Part shown: positions 7,485 through 16,530 of the stretch, one piece after another
How the letters are laid out: each line of letters opens with the position of its first letter
Position numbering within the stretch: position 1 is the stretch's first letter
Origin: Shinella kummerowiae
Lineage (GTDB): Bacteria; Pseudomonadota; Alphaproteobacteria; Rhizobiales; Rhizobiaceae
Assembly: GCF_009827055.1 (NCBI RefSeq)
Contig: NZ_WUMK01000010.1
Coordinates: 1 to 64,000 of the forward strand
Direction: 5' to 3'
Length of the DNA: 64,000 nucleotides
The notes under the pieces: generated by a model
What the model saw: only the letters and a program-made list of their open reading frames with translations
The model's database searches: none
Told to the model about the DNA's origin: nothing
Translations under genes and position numbers: made by a program

Positions 7485-10142
7485 TCATTCCGCGGCGGCG
7501 GCAAGACATCCATCGATGATCCCCTTGATCTCGGCGCGGCAGGAGCCGCAATTGGTTCCGGCATTGAGGTGTTTTCCGACTGCTTCCACACTGTGACAGC
7601 CGCCGCGCACGGAGGCGACGATCTGGTTGACCCCGACGGCAAAACAGGCGCAGACGGTGGCGCCCGGATCTGGCTTGTCGGCGCCGGGCCGGCCGGCGAC
7701 AAGGGCAAAGCGCTTGCGCAGGTTGGCATGCTCGGCAGTCAACTGCGCAATCGCCCAGTTGCGCGCGACAGCGACAGGCTCGCGGGCGAGAAACAGCGCG
7801 GCGAGCAGGTGCGGGCCATCAAAAAACGCGAGCCGGAGATCGCCGGTCTGCCGATCAATGTAACCGAGCGGCTCAACGCTATCCGGCACCGCGAAGGTAT
7901 GTTGGCACCAGGCGCTCCAATCCTCGACCGGTTGGTCAAAGGCGAGTTCCACCCGCCAGCCGCCCTCCGCCTTCGCCAATGCCCAATAACCGGCATCGAG
8001 GCCTTTCGGCTTGGCGCGCGAGACGGCGAAGCCATAGTGCGCCGCCTTGAACCGTCGCGCCGCCACGGCCACGTTTTTCGATGCCGGCTGGCCGGAGATC
8101 CTGTCGACGATAGGCGGCACCAGCACATCGACGCGCGCCTTCGCCGAAAACTGGTCGTTCCAGTGCATCGGCACGAAGATGCTGCCGCGTGCCTGGCGTT
8201 CGGTGATGAGCGCGCGCACGATCACTGTGCCCCGAGGGCTTTCGATTTCGAGAAGGCCGGCATTGCCGACGCCAAGCTCCATTGCATCGCGTGGATGCAG
8301 TTCGGCAAAGGGTTCGGCGATATGGGCGGACAGGCGCGGGCTTTTTCCCGTGCGGGTCATCGTATGCCAATGGTCGCGGATGCGGCCGGTGTTCAGCGTG
8401 AAGGGGTATGCCGTATCGGTGCGATCGCACGCAACCGGCTCGATCGCAATGAACCGGGCCTTGCCATCCGCATGATAAAAGCTGCCATCGGCGAAAAAGC
8501 GCTGCTCTGCCGGCGTGCTGCCGGCGGGCCGCGGCCATTGGAAGGGAGACAACGCATCGTAGGTTTGGCGATCAATATCGCTGCACGCGCCGATATCGAA
8601 ATCGCGCTCGCCGGCATTCTCGAAAGCCGAAAGTGCTGCGTGTTCCTGAAAAATCTGGACCGGCGCCCCATAGGCAAAGGCGTCCTTGAACCCCATGCGC
8701 CGGGCAACCTCGGCAAGCTGCCACCAGTCCGCCCTCGCCTCACCCGGCGCATCGAGGACGTTACGCTGGCGGGAGATGCGCCGTTCCGAATTGGTGACCG
8801 TACCGTCCTTTTCGCCCCAGCCGAGCGATGGCAGGAGCACATCGGCATGACGGGTCGTATCCGTGTCCATCAAAATGTCGGAGACGACGACGAAGGGACA
8901 GGCCTTGAGCGCCGCTTCGACGGCATCGGCATCCGGCATCGAAACAACCGGGTTGGTCGCCATGATCCAGAGTGCCTTGATGCGTCCCTCCGCCACGGCC
9001 TGAAACAAATCGACCGCCTTCAGCCCCGGCCTGTCGGCAATTGCCGGCGACTGCCAGAAGCGCTGTACGCGATCACGGTCGTCTGCGCTTTCGAGCGCCA
9101 TATGGGCGGCGAGCATGTTGGCAAGTCCACCGACCTCGCGCCCGCCCATGGCGTTCGGCTGGCCGGTCAGCGAAAGCGGCCCCATGCCCGGCCGACCGAT
9201 ACGGCCGGTGGCGAGATGGCAATTGAGGATGGCGTTGACCTTGTCCGTGCCCGAGGACGACTGGTTGACGCCCTGGCTGTAGCAGGTCACGACTTTGTCC
9301 GTCGTCGTGAAAAGGCGATAGAATTCACGAAGCTGCATGGCCGGAAGGCCGGTTTGCTCCAGCACCTCGGCGAAAGACATGTTCGAGGCGGCGGCGAAGG
9401 TTTCCGCAAAGCCCGCCGTATGAGCGGCGACATAGTTCTGATCGACCGCGTTGTTTGCCACCAGATGCGCAAAAAGGCCGACGAAGAGGGCCACATCCGT
9501 ATCGGGACGAAGGGCCAGATGCAGGTCGGCGAGATCGGCCGTCATCGTGCGGCGCGGATCGATGAGCACCACATTCATTCCCGGTCGGCTGGCCTTGGCC
9601 GCCGCCAGCCGCTGATAGAGCACCGGATGGCACCAGGCGAGGTTGGAGCCAGTCAGGATCACCAGATCGGCGAGCTCGAGATCTTCGTAGGTTCCCGGCA
9701 CGGTGTCCGAACCGAAGGCCCGACGGTGGCCGGCGACGGAGGACGACATGCAGAGCCGCGAATTGGTGTCGATGTTCGCCGAGCCGATAAACCCCTTCAT
9801 GAGCTTGTTGGCGACGTAATAGTCTTCGGTCAGCAATTGGCCGGAAACGTAGAAGGCAACAGAATCCGGCCCGTGCTCGGCAATCGCTTCGGCGAATTTT
9901 TCGGCGACGCGGTCGAGCGCCTCGTCCCATCCGGCACGCCGGCCATCGATCTGCGGATGCAACAGACGGCCGTCGAGGTCGATCGTTTCGGCCAGCGCCG
10001 CCCCCTTCGAGCAGAGCCGGCCGTAATTCGAGGGATGGTCCGGATCGCCTTTGACGGAGACAGCACCGGTGTCGGTGACCGTCGCGATGACCCCGCAGCC
10101 GACGCCGCAATAGGGGCAGGTTGTCTTGACCGTCTTCTCCAT
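7485..10142 (-). CDS. nasA: Assimilatory nitrate reductase, large molybdopterin subunit
   Basis: An 885-residue cytoplasmic enzyme reducing nitrate to nitrite for nitrogen assimilation. The N-terminus holds the [4Fe-4S] cysteines C9, C12, C16 (CPYCGVGCG) and C44 (GRLCSKGA); there is no Tat signal, which separates it from NapA. The molybdopterin oxidoreductase body follows, with a dinucleotide-binding domain after about residue 590. The C-terminus carries a BFD-like [2Fe-2S] module (VCACFAVGVNQI and GTNCGSCRAEIKGI), typical of NasA/NarB proteins that take electrons from a flavoprotein or ferredoxin. It sits one base after nirD and ahead of cysG in the minus-strand nas operon. Confidence 0.95.
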   Translation of the reverse strand: MEKTVKTTCPYCGVGCGVIATVTDTGAVSVKGDPDHPSNYGRLCSKGAALAETIDLDGRLLHPQIDGRRAGWDEALDRVAEKFAEAIAEHGPDSVAFYVSGQLLTEDYYVANKLMKGFIGSANIDTNSRLCMSSSVAGHRRAFGSDTVPGTYEDLELADLVILTGSNLAWCHPVLYQRLAAAKASRPGMNVVLIDPRRTMTADLADLHLALRPDTDVALFVGLFAHLVANNAVDQNYVAAHTAGFAETFAAASNMSFAEVLEQTGLPAMQLREFYRLFTTTDKVVTCYSQGVNQSSSGTDKVNAILNCHLATGRIGRPGMGPLSLTGQPNAMGGREVGGLANMLAAHMALESADDRDRVQRFWQSPAIADRPGLKAVDLFQAVAEGRIKALWIMATNPVVSMPDADAVEAALKACPFVVVSDILMDTDTTRHADVLLPSLGWGEKDGTVTNSERRISRQRNVLDAPGEARADWWQLAEVARRMGFKDAFAYGAPVQIFQEHAALSAFENAGERDFDIGACSDIDRQTYDALSPFQWPRPAGSTPAEQRFFADGSFYHADGKARFIAIEPVACDRTDTAYPFTLNTGRIRDHWHTMTRTGKSPRLSAHIAEPFAELHPRDAMELGVGNAGLLEIESPRGTVIVRALITERQARGSIFVPMHWNDQFSAKARVDVLVPPIVDRISGQPASKNVAVAARRFKAAHYGFAVSRAKPKGLDAGYWALAKAEGGWRVELAFDQPVEDWSAWCQHTFAVPDSVEPLGYIDRQTGDLRLAFFDGPHLLAALFLAREPVAVARNWAIAQLTAEHANLRKRFALVAGRPGADKPDPGATVCACFAVGVNQIVASVRGGCHSVEAVGKHLNAGTNCGSCRAEIKGIIDGCLAAAAE

Positions 10143-10143
10143 C

Positions 10144-10479
10144 CTATTCGGCCGCCATCATCAGGCTTTCGAGCGCGATGAACAGCGCGCCATCGTCGTT
10201 GCGCAGCGGAATGGTCTTCACGGCCCCTTCGTCCGCGCCGAGCGCCTTACCGGTTTCGAGCGAAATCACCCAGTTGTGCAGCGGGCAGGTGACCGCCTTT
10301 GCATGGACGATCCCTTGCGAAAGCGGCCCGCCCCTATGCGGGCAATGGTCCTCGATGGCGAAGACTTCGTTTTCCGCGGTGCGGAAGACGGCGACCTTGC
10401 CTTGTGGTGTCTTTACGCAGCGCGCACCGCGCAACGGAATGTCGGCGATCGTGCCGATGGCGATCCACGTCCTGTCCAT
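10144..10479 (-). CDS. nirD: Nitrite reductase small subunit (Rieske type)
   Basis: A 111-residue Rieske-like protein, small subunit of the NADH-dependent assimilatory nitrite reductase. The two [2Fe-2S] binding boxes are visible as CPHRGG and CPLHNW, so unlike some NirD proteins it keeps all four cluster ligands. It lies three bases after nirB and one base before nasA. It is needed with NirB for the six-electron reduction of nitrite to ammonium. Confidence 0.95.
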   Translation of the reverse strand: MDRTWIAIGTIADIPLRGARCVKTPQGKVAVFRTAENEVFAIEDHCPHRGGPLSQGIVHAKAVTCPLHNWVISLETGKALGADEGAVKTIPLRNDDGALFIALESLMMAAE

Positions 10480-10482
10480 GAT

Positions 10483-12933
10483 TTACTCCGCAGCCTGATT
10501 GTAGCCGACCGTCGCCATCGGCTTGAATTCGTGTTTGTCCTTGCCGGAGACACGCTCCGACCAGGGATCGACCTGGGCGAACTTTTGGGAGAAAACGAAA
10601 CGGTCGTAATAGGCCTTGCGCTTGTCCGCATCGCCGATGATCTGGCGGCGGATTTCCTCGAGGCCGATGCGCTTTGCCCATTTGTAGATGCGTTCGAGAT
10701 AACGCGCCTGCTCGCGATACATCTGCGTCAGCGCCACGATATGCTCCATCGCCTCGCCCTCGGTTCTCACGAGGCCGAGCACTTCCGTGCCCTTGATGTC
10801 GAGGCCGGCAGCACCCGCGAAATGGATCTCGAAACCGCTATCGACGCAAATGACGCCGATGTCCTTGCACGTCGCCTCCGCACAGTTGCGTGGACAGCCG
10901 GAGACCGCCAGCTTGAGTTTGGCCGGCGTCCAGGAGCCCCACATGAACTTTTCAATCTTGATGCCAAGGCCGGTGGAATCCTGCGTGCCGAAACGGCACC
11001 AGTCGGAGCCGACACAGGTCTTCACGGTGCGCAGCCCCTTGGCATAGGCCTGGCCCGAAACGAAGCCGGCCTTGCCGAGATCGGCCCAGACGGCGGGCAG
11101 GTCCTCTTTCTCGATACCGAGCAGGTCGATGCGCTGGCCGCCCGTTACCTTCACCAGCGGGATTTCGAACTTGTCGACCACGTCGGCGATGGCGCGCAGT
11201 TCGCCCGCATTGGTAACGCCGCCCCACATGCGCGGCACAACCGAATAGGTGCCGTCCTTCTGGATGTTGGCGTGCACGCGCTCGTTGATGAAGCGCGACT
11301 GGTAGTCGTCGGCATATTCGTCCGGCCAGTCACAGACGAGGTAGTAGTTGAGCGCCGGCCGGCATTTGGCGCAGCCGCAGGACGTCTTCCATTCCAGTTC
11401 CTGCATGACGGCGGGTATGGTCTTCAGCTTCTTCGCCTTGATCAGACGGCGCACGTCGTCATGGCCGAGATCGGTGCAGCCGCACATCGGCTGGACAGCG
11501 GCGGGGTTGTAGCTTTCCCCGAGCGTCAGCGTCATCAGCTGCTCGACGAGACCCGTGCAGGAACCGCAGGAGGCCGACGCCTTGGTGTGGGCGCGCACGT
11601 CGTCCAGCGACGTCAGGCCCTTGTCCGTTATGGTCGAGACGATCCTGCCCTTGCAGACGCCGTTGCAGCCGCAGATTTCCGCATCATCCGGCAAGGCTGC
11701 AACGGCCGCCATAGGGTCCAGGGGCGCACCTCCCTGATAGGCCTGGCCGAAGATCAGCGTCTCGCGCATCTCGGCAATGTCCACGGCCTTCTTCTTGAGA
11801 TCGTTGAACCAGGCACCATCGGAGGTTTCTCCGTAGAGCACCGTGCCGATGATGCGGTTTTCCTTGAGCACCAGCCGCTTGTAGACGCCGGCCGAGGCAT
11901 CGCGCAGCACGATCTCCTCGCGGTCGTCGCCATCGGCGAAATCGCCGAGCGAAAAGAGCTCGATGCCGGTGACCTTGAGTTTCGTTGGCGTATCGGAATG
12001 GACGAAGCCGGCCGAACGGTCGCCGGCGAGATGGGACGCGGCGACGCGGGCCATTTCATAGAGCGGCGCGACGAGGCCATAGACCTGGCCTGCCACTTCG
12101 GCGCATTCGCCGAGCGCCAGAATGCTGCCATCGGAGGTCTGCATGCCATGATCGACGACGATGCCGCGATTGACGGCGAGACCCGCTTCCTTGGCGAGCC
12201 CGACGCTCGGGCGGATGCCGACGGCCATGACCACGAGCGTCGCGGGGATGATGCGGCCGTCGTCCAGCTCGATGCCCTCGACCTTGCCGCTGCCGACGAT
12301 CGCCTTGGTGTTGGCCTTGCAGACGATCTTGATGCCGCGCCCTTCCAGCTCCTTCTGCAGAAGATAGCCGGCAGCGGGGTCGAGCTGGCGGTCCATCAGC
12401 GTCGGCATGACATGCAGGACGGTCACGTCCATGCCGCGGCCGGCCAAACCGGCGGCCGCTTCAAGACCGAGCAGGCCGCCGCCGATGACCACGGCCTTCT
12501 CGCGCGACTGCGCGGCAAGCAGCATGGCCTGCACGTCGTCAAGGTCGCGATATGTGATGACGCCGGGCAGGGTGTTGCCGGGCACCGGAATGATGAACGG
12601 CACGGATCCGGTGGCGATCACCAGCTTGTCGTAGCTCTCCGTCACGCCGTGATCGGATGTCACCGTCCTGGCATCCCGGTCGATGGCGACGATCCGGTGG
12701 CCCTTGTAGAGCGTGATGCCGTGTTTGATGTACCAGCCATCACCGTGGATGATGATCTGCTCGTAGTCCTTCTCGCCGGACAGCACCGGCGAGAGCATGA
12801 TGCGGTCGTAGTTGACGCGCGGCTCGGCGTTGAAGATGGTCACCTGATAGTGCCCGGGCGCCTTCTCCAGCAGGTGCTCCAGCATGCGCCCCGGCGCCAT
12901 GCCATTGCCGATGATGACGAGTTTCTCGGTCAT
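10483..12933 (-). CDS. nirB: Assimilatory nitrite reductase large subunit, NAD(P)H-dependent
   Basis: An 816-residue flavo-siroheme enzyme reducing nitrite to ammonium. Order of domains: an FAD/NAD(P) oxidoreductase (start MTEKLVIIGNGMAPG; NAD site VIGGGLLGLEAAAG), then [2Fe-2S] BFD-like modules (CGCNGVCKG, SCGSCTGLV, SCGCAKCRP), then nitrite/sulfite reductase ferredoxin and siroheme domains. The siroheme-[4Fe-4S] ligands are in TCVGSDWCRFG and SGCPRNCAE. The ATG at 12933 opens directly at the first Rossmann strand and lies 14 bases after the narK stop. It needs siroheme, which makes the damaged cysG in the same operon notable. Confidence 0.95.
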   Translation of the reverse strand: MTEKLVIIGNGMAPGRMLEHLLEKAPGHYQVTIFNAEPRVNYDRIMLSPVLSGEKDYEQIIIHGDGWYIKHGITLYKGHRIVAIDRDARTVTSDHGVTESYDKLVIATGSVPFIIPVPGNTLPGVITYRDLDDVQAMLLAAQSREKAVVIGGGLLGLEAAAGLAGRGMDVTVLHVMPTLMDRQLDPAAGYLLQKELEGRGIKIVCKANTKAIVGSGKVEGIELDDGRIIPATLVVMAVGIRPSVGLAKEAGLAVNRGIVVDHGMQTSDGSILALGECAEVAGQVYGLVAPLYEMARVAASHLAGDRSAGFVHSDTPTKLKVTGIELFSLGDFADGDDREEIVLRDASAGVYKRLVLKENRIIGTVLYGETSDGAWFNDLKKKAVDIAEMRETLIFGQAYQGGAPLDPMAAVAALPDDAEICGCNGVCKGRIVSTITDKGLTSLDDVRAHTKASASCGSCTGLVEQLMTLTLGESYNPAAVQPMCGCTDLGHDDVRRLIKAKKLKTIPAVMQELEWKTSCGCAKCRPALNYYLVCDWPDEYADDYQSRFINERVHANIQKDGTYSVVPRMWGGVTNAGELRAIADVVDKFEIPLVKVTGGQRIDLLGIEKEDLPAVWADLGKAGFVSGQAYAKGLRTVKTCVGSDWCRFGTQDSTGLGIKIEKFMWGSWTPAKLKLAVSGCPRNCAEATCKDIGVICVDSGFEIHFAGAAGLDIKGTEVLGLVRTEGEAMEHIVALTQMYREQARYLERIYKWAKRIGLEEIRRQIIGDADKRKAYYDRFVFSQKFAQVDPWSERVSGKDKHEFKPMATVGYNQAAE

Positions 12934-12947
12934 GGTGTTTCCTTCGA

Positions 12948-14183
12948 TTACGCGGCGACGGCAGAGACGGAGGGCGCACGGCGTTCCATCTGGCGGATCG
13001 ACAGATGCATCCAGATCAGCGAGACGGCGACGACGGCGAAGAGCAGGATGAAACAACTGGACCAGAGGCCGGTCGCGTCCTTCAGAAGACCGAAGGCGAT
13101 GGGCAGCACGAAACCGCCGAGCCCGCCGACCATGCCGACGACGCCGCCGACAGCGCCGACACCATCCGGGTAGTAGACCGGGATATGCTTGTAGACGGCG
13201 GCCTTGCCGAGGCTCATGACGAAACCCAGCACGAAGACCACGACGATGAAGACCGCGGGAGACACACCCGCCGGCAGGGAGAGGATCAGCGTCGCGACGG
13301 CCGACACGCCGAACATCCAGTACATGACGCTGCGTGCGCCCTTGCGATCCGACAGCATGCCGCCGAAGGCGCGAAAAATACTGCCTGGGATCGAGTAGGC
13401 CGCGGCGATCATGCCGGCGGTGGCAATATCGAAACCGTAGACCCCGACGAGATAACGCGGCAGCCAGAGCGACAGGGCGACAAAGCCGCCAAAGGCAAAG
13501 AAGTAGTAGAGCGAGAAGCGCCAGACCCGGGCGTTTTTCAGCGGTGCGAACTCCTGGCGGAGGCTGCGCTGCGGAAGCTTGCCGTCGCGACGGCTGCGGA
13601 AGGCTGGATCATCGGTCGTCGTGAACCAGAAGACGAAGGCGGCCATGATCAGCGCCGCCGCCCAGAGCTGCGCAACCATCTGCCAGCCGGCGGCGACCAG
13701 GACGAACGGGGCTACGAACTTGGTCAATGCCGCGCCGACATTGCCGGCGCCGAAGATACCGAGCACCGTGCCCTGCTTTTCCGGCGGAAAGAACGGCGAG
13801 ACATAGGCGATACCAACAGCGAAGGAACCGCCGGCCAGCCCGATGCCGAGGCCGGCAAGCAGCATCTGCGGATAGGTCGTGGCATGGGAGAGAAGAAGCG
13901 TGGAGAGTGCGGCCGCCAGCATGGTCAACGTGTAGACGAGACGACCACCATAGCGGGTCGTCCAGACGCCGAGCACGATGCGCACCAGTGAGCCGGTGAG
14001 GATGGGTGTGCCGACGAGGAGGCCGAACTGGGCTTCGCTGAGACCCAGGTCTTCCTTGATGCGGATGCCGATGATCGCAAAGATCGTCCAGACGGCGAAA
14101 CAGATGGTGAATGCGAAGGTGGACATCCACAGGGCGATGGCGGGTTCGCGTGAGGATAGAGGAGGCTGCTTGGTCTCAGACAT
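12948..14183 (-). CDS. narK: Nitrate/nitrite MFS transporter (NarK/NasA type)
   Basis: A 411-residue, 12-helix major facilitator protein of the nitrate/nitrite porter family. Helix 1 starts near IALWMSTFAFTICFAVWTIF, the usual NarK opening, and two glycine-rich nitrate signature regions are seen (GLGIGLAGGSFAVGIAYVSP and AVGGVVGMVGGLGGF). It brings nitrate into the cytoplasm for the NasA/NirBD enzymes encoded downstream. The ATG at 14183 has a GGAGAA ribosome site; an earlier in-frame ATG would start inside the leader terminator region. It is the first gene after the regulated leader, so the whole operon depends on read-through there. Confidence 0.9.
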   Translation of the reverse strand: MSETKQPPLSSREPAIALWMSTFAFTICFAVWTIFAIIGIRIKEDLGLSEAQFGLLVGTPILTGSLVRIVLGVWTTRYGGRLVYTLTMLAAALSTLLLSHATTYPQMLLAGLGIGLAGGSFAVGIAYVSPFFPPEKQGTVLGIFGAGNVGAALTKFVAPFVLVAAGWQMVAQLWAAALIMAAFVFWFTTTDDPAFRSRRDGKLPQRSLRQEFAPLKNARVWRFSLYYFFAFGGFVALSLWLPRYLVGVYGFDIATAGMIAAAYSIPGSIFRAFGGMLSDRKGARSVMYWMFGVSAVATLILSLPAGVSPAVFIVVVFVLGFVMSLGKAAVYKHIPVYYPDGVGAVGGVVGMVGGLGGFVLPIAFGLLKDATGLWSSCFILLFAVVAVSLIWMHLSIRQMERRAPSVSAVAA

Positions 14184-14230
14184 GGCTTCTCCGTGGCCCG
14201 ACAAGGTCGTGCCGCTCCAACTTGGGGGTG

Positions 14231-14305
14231 AAAACAAAAAGCCGCTGATGAGGATGCGTGCGAAACGGACGGTCCGTGCTCGCAGGTTTCCTGATCAGCG
14301 GCTTT
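14231..14305 (-). terminator. Leader terminator of the nas operon
   Basis: On the minus strand the arms AAAGCCGCTGAT and ATCAGCGGCTTT (forward 14294-14305 and 14238-14249) form a 12-bp stem around about 44 bases that can fold further. A U-rich tract (TTTTTGTTTT in DNA) follows directly. This is an intrinsic terminator between the promoter and narK, 48 bases upstream of the narK ATG. With nasT and an ANTAR-type hairpin beside it, it is the expected target of antitermination. Confidence 0.85.
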
Positions 14306-14311
14306 GCTGGA

Positions 14312-14331
14312 GGCGCCCGTCGTTGGACGCC
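14312..14331 (-). promoter_or_regulatory. ANTAR-type hairpin in the nas leader RNA
   Basis: The minus-strand RNA reads GGCGUCCAACGACGGGCGCC: a 7-bp stem closing a six-base loop AACGAC. The loop has A at position 1 and G at position 4, the conserved bases of ANTAR antiterminator targets. A less perfect hairpin lies just 5' (14339-14358, UGGUCUAGGCCCUCGGGCCA), where a first ANTAR hairpin would be expected; its loop does not fit the hexaloop rule. NasT, encoded at 15720-16322, is the likely binder. Confidence 0.7.
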
Positions 14332-14363
14332 GATATCGTGGCCCGAGGGCCTAGACCAAGAAA

Positions 14364-14379
14364 AGCAATCAGCGTGCCA
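14364..14379 (-). promoter_or_regulatory. Sigma-54 promoter of the nas structural operon
   Basis: On the minus strand TGGCAC-GCTGA-TTGCT matches the -24/-12 sigma-54 consensus at every conserved position with correct spacing. Transcription should start near 14353, so the leader RNA begins right at the two hairpins. This implies RpoN-dependent, probably NtrC-controlled expression when ammonium is scarce. Confidence 0.85.
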
Positions 14380-14456
14380 GTTTCAGCAAGCCATTGATTT
14401 TACAGAATCATGGCATACTGCCAGCCAATCGGCCAGTGGCTGAGGGATGGAACAGG

Positions 14457-14487
14457 TGCAGTGCGGAGCCAATTTTTGTGCAGTGCG
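14457..14487 (-). promoter_or_regulatory. Direct repeat upstream of the nas sigma-54 promoter (possible enhancer)
   Basis: The 9-mer TGCAGTGCG occurs at 14457-14465 and again at 14479-14487, a spacing of 22 bases or two helical turns. It lies about 80-110 bases upstream of the -24/-12 element, where an NtrC enhancer would sit. The resemblance to the NtrC half-site (GCAC/GTGC) is partial, so binding by NtrC is an inference. Confidence 0.4.
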
Positions 14488-14508
14488 CATAAATTAGTCG
14501 CTCGGCTT

Positions 14509-15723
14509 TTAGCCGGTGTGCTGCGCCTGGATGTAGGCATCGACGTCATCCGGATCGAACCGACCACCATCGAAGAAACCGTCAGGTCCGAGCATCAGCG
14601 CGCCGGAGGAGCCGACCGGCGTCTCCACCGCCAGCGCACCCTCAACCTTGGAACTGGCGGACGGCATGGCAATGCCAAGGGTCTTCAAGGCCGCGCGATA
14701 CATGTCCGGCCGATACGTTTCGGCAGCGATGTGCTGGTGCTCGGCCGCATGGGCGATCTGCTTCCAGCGAACCATCTGGGTGTAGAACCAGAGCGCATGG
14801 CTCTTCCAGGGGAAGGTCGCGGCTTTTGCAGTTGGAACGAAAAAGTCTCCGACACTTTGCACAGCGCCCCCGCCGACCGGCAACCTGCCGCTCAAGGCGG
14901 GCAACAGCAACTCGGCGTCGCGCCCGACATAGGCAGGCTGCGCCAGGAGGTGCGCCAGTTCTTCGCGGTTTTCCAGCTTTCCGCACCAGATGGATGCCTG
15001 ATGAAGCGCGACCAGCAGCGCCGCCAGGGCTTCGGGATGGGTTTCCGCCCAGCGCGCATTGGCCCCGAGCACCTTTTCCGGGCTCGACCGCCAGATGGCG
15101 GCCTTGACGGTGGCCAAATGCCCGCCGCGCTTCAGCACACCAAACGTGTTCCAGGGCTCGCCGGCGCAATAGCCGTCGATCAGCCCCTGCGCCAGTGCGT
15201 CCCCCATATCAGGCGGCGGCAGCACGACGATCTCGATGTCGCGGTCCGGATCGATGCCGCTGGCCGCCAGCCAGTAGCGCAGTTCGTAATTGTGCCCCGA
15301 ATAGGGATGCACGACGCCGAAGCGCAGTGGCTCACCGTCGCGGTTCGCGATCGCCCCGCGCAAGGCCAAGCCGTTTGCACGTGCGTCAAGATCATCCGTC
15401 GCCCCCTCACCCGCCATCGCCTGCCAGAGGGCGGCGGACACGGTGACGGCATTGCCACCGAGGCCCAGCGCCATCGGCACGATCATTTTCGGCGCCGGCG
15501 CGGAAAGACCGAGATTGCAGGCGATCGGCATGGGGCCGAGGATATGTGCGACGTCGAAATGACGGACGGCCAGCCGGTCCCGTATGCTGGCCCAGGACCG
15601 TTCACGCACGAGGGTCAGATCGATCGACTGCGCCTCGGCAAAGCCCTTCTCCTTGGCAACGACGAGCAGGGCACTGTCGAGCAACGGCACGAAACCGGCG
15701 GTGATGGCGTGGGACATCGTCAT
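14509..15723 (-). CDS. nasS: NasS nitrate-sensing regulator (NrtA-like, cytoplasmic)
   Basis: A 404-residue protein of the NrtA/CmpA nitrate-binding family. It begins MTMSHAITAGFVPLLDSALL with no signal peptide, the mark of a cytoplasmic sensor rather than a periplasmic binding protein. The family motif region around YSGHNYELRYWLAASGIDPD is clear. In known NasS-NasT systems, NasS without nitrate holds the antiterminator NasT inactive and nitrate releases it. The start codon overlaps the nasT stop (15720-15723), so the two are co-translated. The gene ends about 130 bases before the nas promoter. Confidence 0.9.
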   Translation of the reverse strand: MTMSHAITAGFVPLLDSALLVVAKEKGFAEAQSIDLTLVRERSWASIRDRLAVRHFDVAHILGPMPIACNLGLSAPAPKMIVPMALGLGGNAVTVSAALWQAMAGEGATDDLDARANGLALRGAIANRDGEPLRFGVVHPYSGHNYELRYWLAASGIDPDRDIEIVVLPPPDMGDALAQGLIDGYCAGEPWNTFGVLKRGGHLATVKAAIWRSSPEKVLGANARWAETHPEALAALLVALHQASIWCGKLENREELAHLLAQPAYVGRDAELLLPALSGRLPVGGGAVQSVGDFFVPTAKAATFPWKSHALWFYTQMVRWKQIAHAAEHQHIAAETYRPDMYRAALKTLGIAMPSASSKVEGALAVETPVGSSGALMLGPDGFFDGGRFDPDDVDAYIQAQHTG

Positions 15724-16322
15724 TCCTTCACTCCCGGATCAAGCAGGCTTGCCGCCGTGACGAGGCTCTGGGCGATCTCGACAATCTTGCGGTTCTGGTT
15801 CATCGCCGTGCGGCGCAGAAGCGCATAGGCTTCGTCTTCCGTAAGCCCTCGCGAACGCATCAGCAGCCCCTTGGCGCGGTCGATCACCTTGCGGTTCTCC
15901 AGCTCGCTGCGTGTTTCTTCCAATTCGCGGTTCAGCCGGGAAAAGGCGTTGAAACGACTGATCGCCATCTTCAGGATCGGTCGGACCCGCTCTTGCTTGA
16001 GCCCATCGACGATGTAGGCGGAAACGCCCGCTTCCACCGCCGCCTCGATGGACGCCTCATCCGACTTGTCGACAAACATGGCGATCGGGCGCTGGATGAC
16101 GCGCGAGAGCTGGAAGATGCTTTCGAGTTCATCGCGGTTCGGATTCTCGAGATCGATGACGATCACGTCGGGATTGAGGTCGGTGATGCGCCGCGCCAGT
16201 CCGTGCATCTGGTCGATGACGGTGACCTGGCCATAGCCCGCATCGCGCAGCCCCTCCTCGATGATCGCGGCGCGGATGCGGTTTTCGTCGATGACCAGTA
16301 CGTTCAACTCGTTCGGCTTCAT
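15720..16322 (-). CDS. nasT: NasT ANTAR-domain antiterminator
   Basis: A 200-residue response-regulator-like protein. The N-terminal half is a receiver fold (LNVLVIDENRIRAAIIEEGL, then VIVIDLENPNRDELE), and the C-terminal 60 residues form the three-helix ANTAR RNA-binding domain (NRKVIDRAKGLLMRSRGLTE). NasT is not known to need phosphorylation; it is controlled by NasS binding. The ATG at 16322 opens MKPNELNVLVIDE, as in homologues; the in-frame extension to 16481 is not conserved-looking. Its RNA target is probably the leader in front of narK. Confidence 0.92.
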   Translation of the reverse strand: MKPNELNVLVIDENRIRAAIIEEGLRDAGYGQVTVIDQMHGLARRITDLNPDVIVIDLENPNRDELESIFQLSRVIQRPIAMFVDKSDEASIEAAVEAGVSAYIVDGLKQERVRPILKMAISRFNAFSRLNRELEETRSELENRKVIDRAKGLLMRSRGLTEDEAYALLRRTAMNQNRKIVEIAQSLVTAASLLDPGVKE

Positions 16323-16496
16323 CCCGCAACCGTACTCTCTTGCTGCCTGGAGCGGCGACCTGCGTTTTGACATGCGGCATGACCGGGTCGAAATCAAGCT
16401 GTTGTGCCCGTAGGCAAGCGCACGGCCTCGGCATTTCACGGCAGCCTTCATGAGAGAACAATAAACAATTGACAGACGCATTTTTTCTGATAGCGT

Positions 16497-16514
16497 TGAT
16501 TAAACGTTTAATCA
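16497..16514. promoter_or_regulatory. LacI-family operator palindrome
   Basis: TGATTAAACGTTTAATCA is a perfect 18-bp palindrome with the central CG typical of LacI/GalR-family operators. It lies 16 bases before the TTG start of the LacI-type gene. A TTGACA -35 hexamer (16469-16474) sits upstream, so a bound repressor would block the promoter. It probably controls the regulator and, by read-through, the ABC transporter operon. Confidence 0.8.
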
Positions 16515-16530
16515 CACCTGTGAGCTTCTC

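Noticed and set aside
7455-13173. Very long plus-strand open frames (908 and 1015 codons) opposite nasA and nirB
   Set aside because: They are antisense to genes with complete catalytic motifs, show no domains and arise from GC-rich third-position bias.
14410-15828. A 472-codon plus-strand frame across nasS
   Set aside because: Antisense to nasS and crossing the nas promoter; no domain features.
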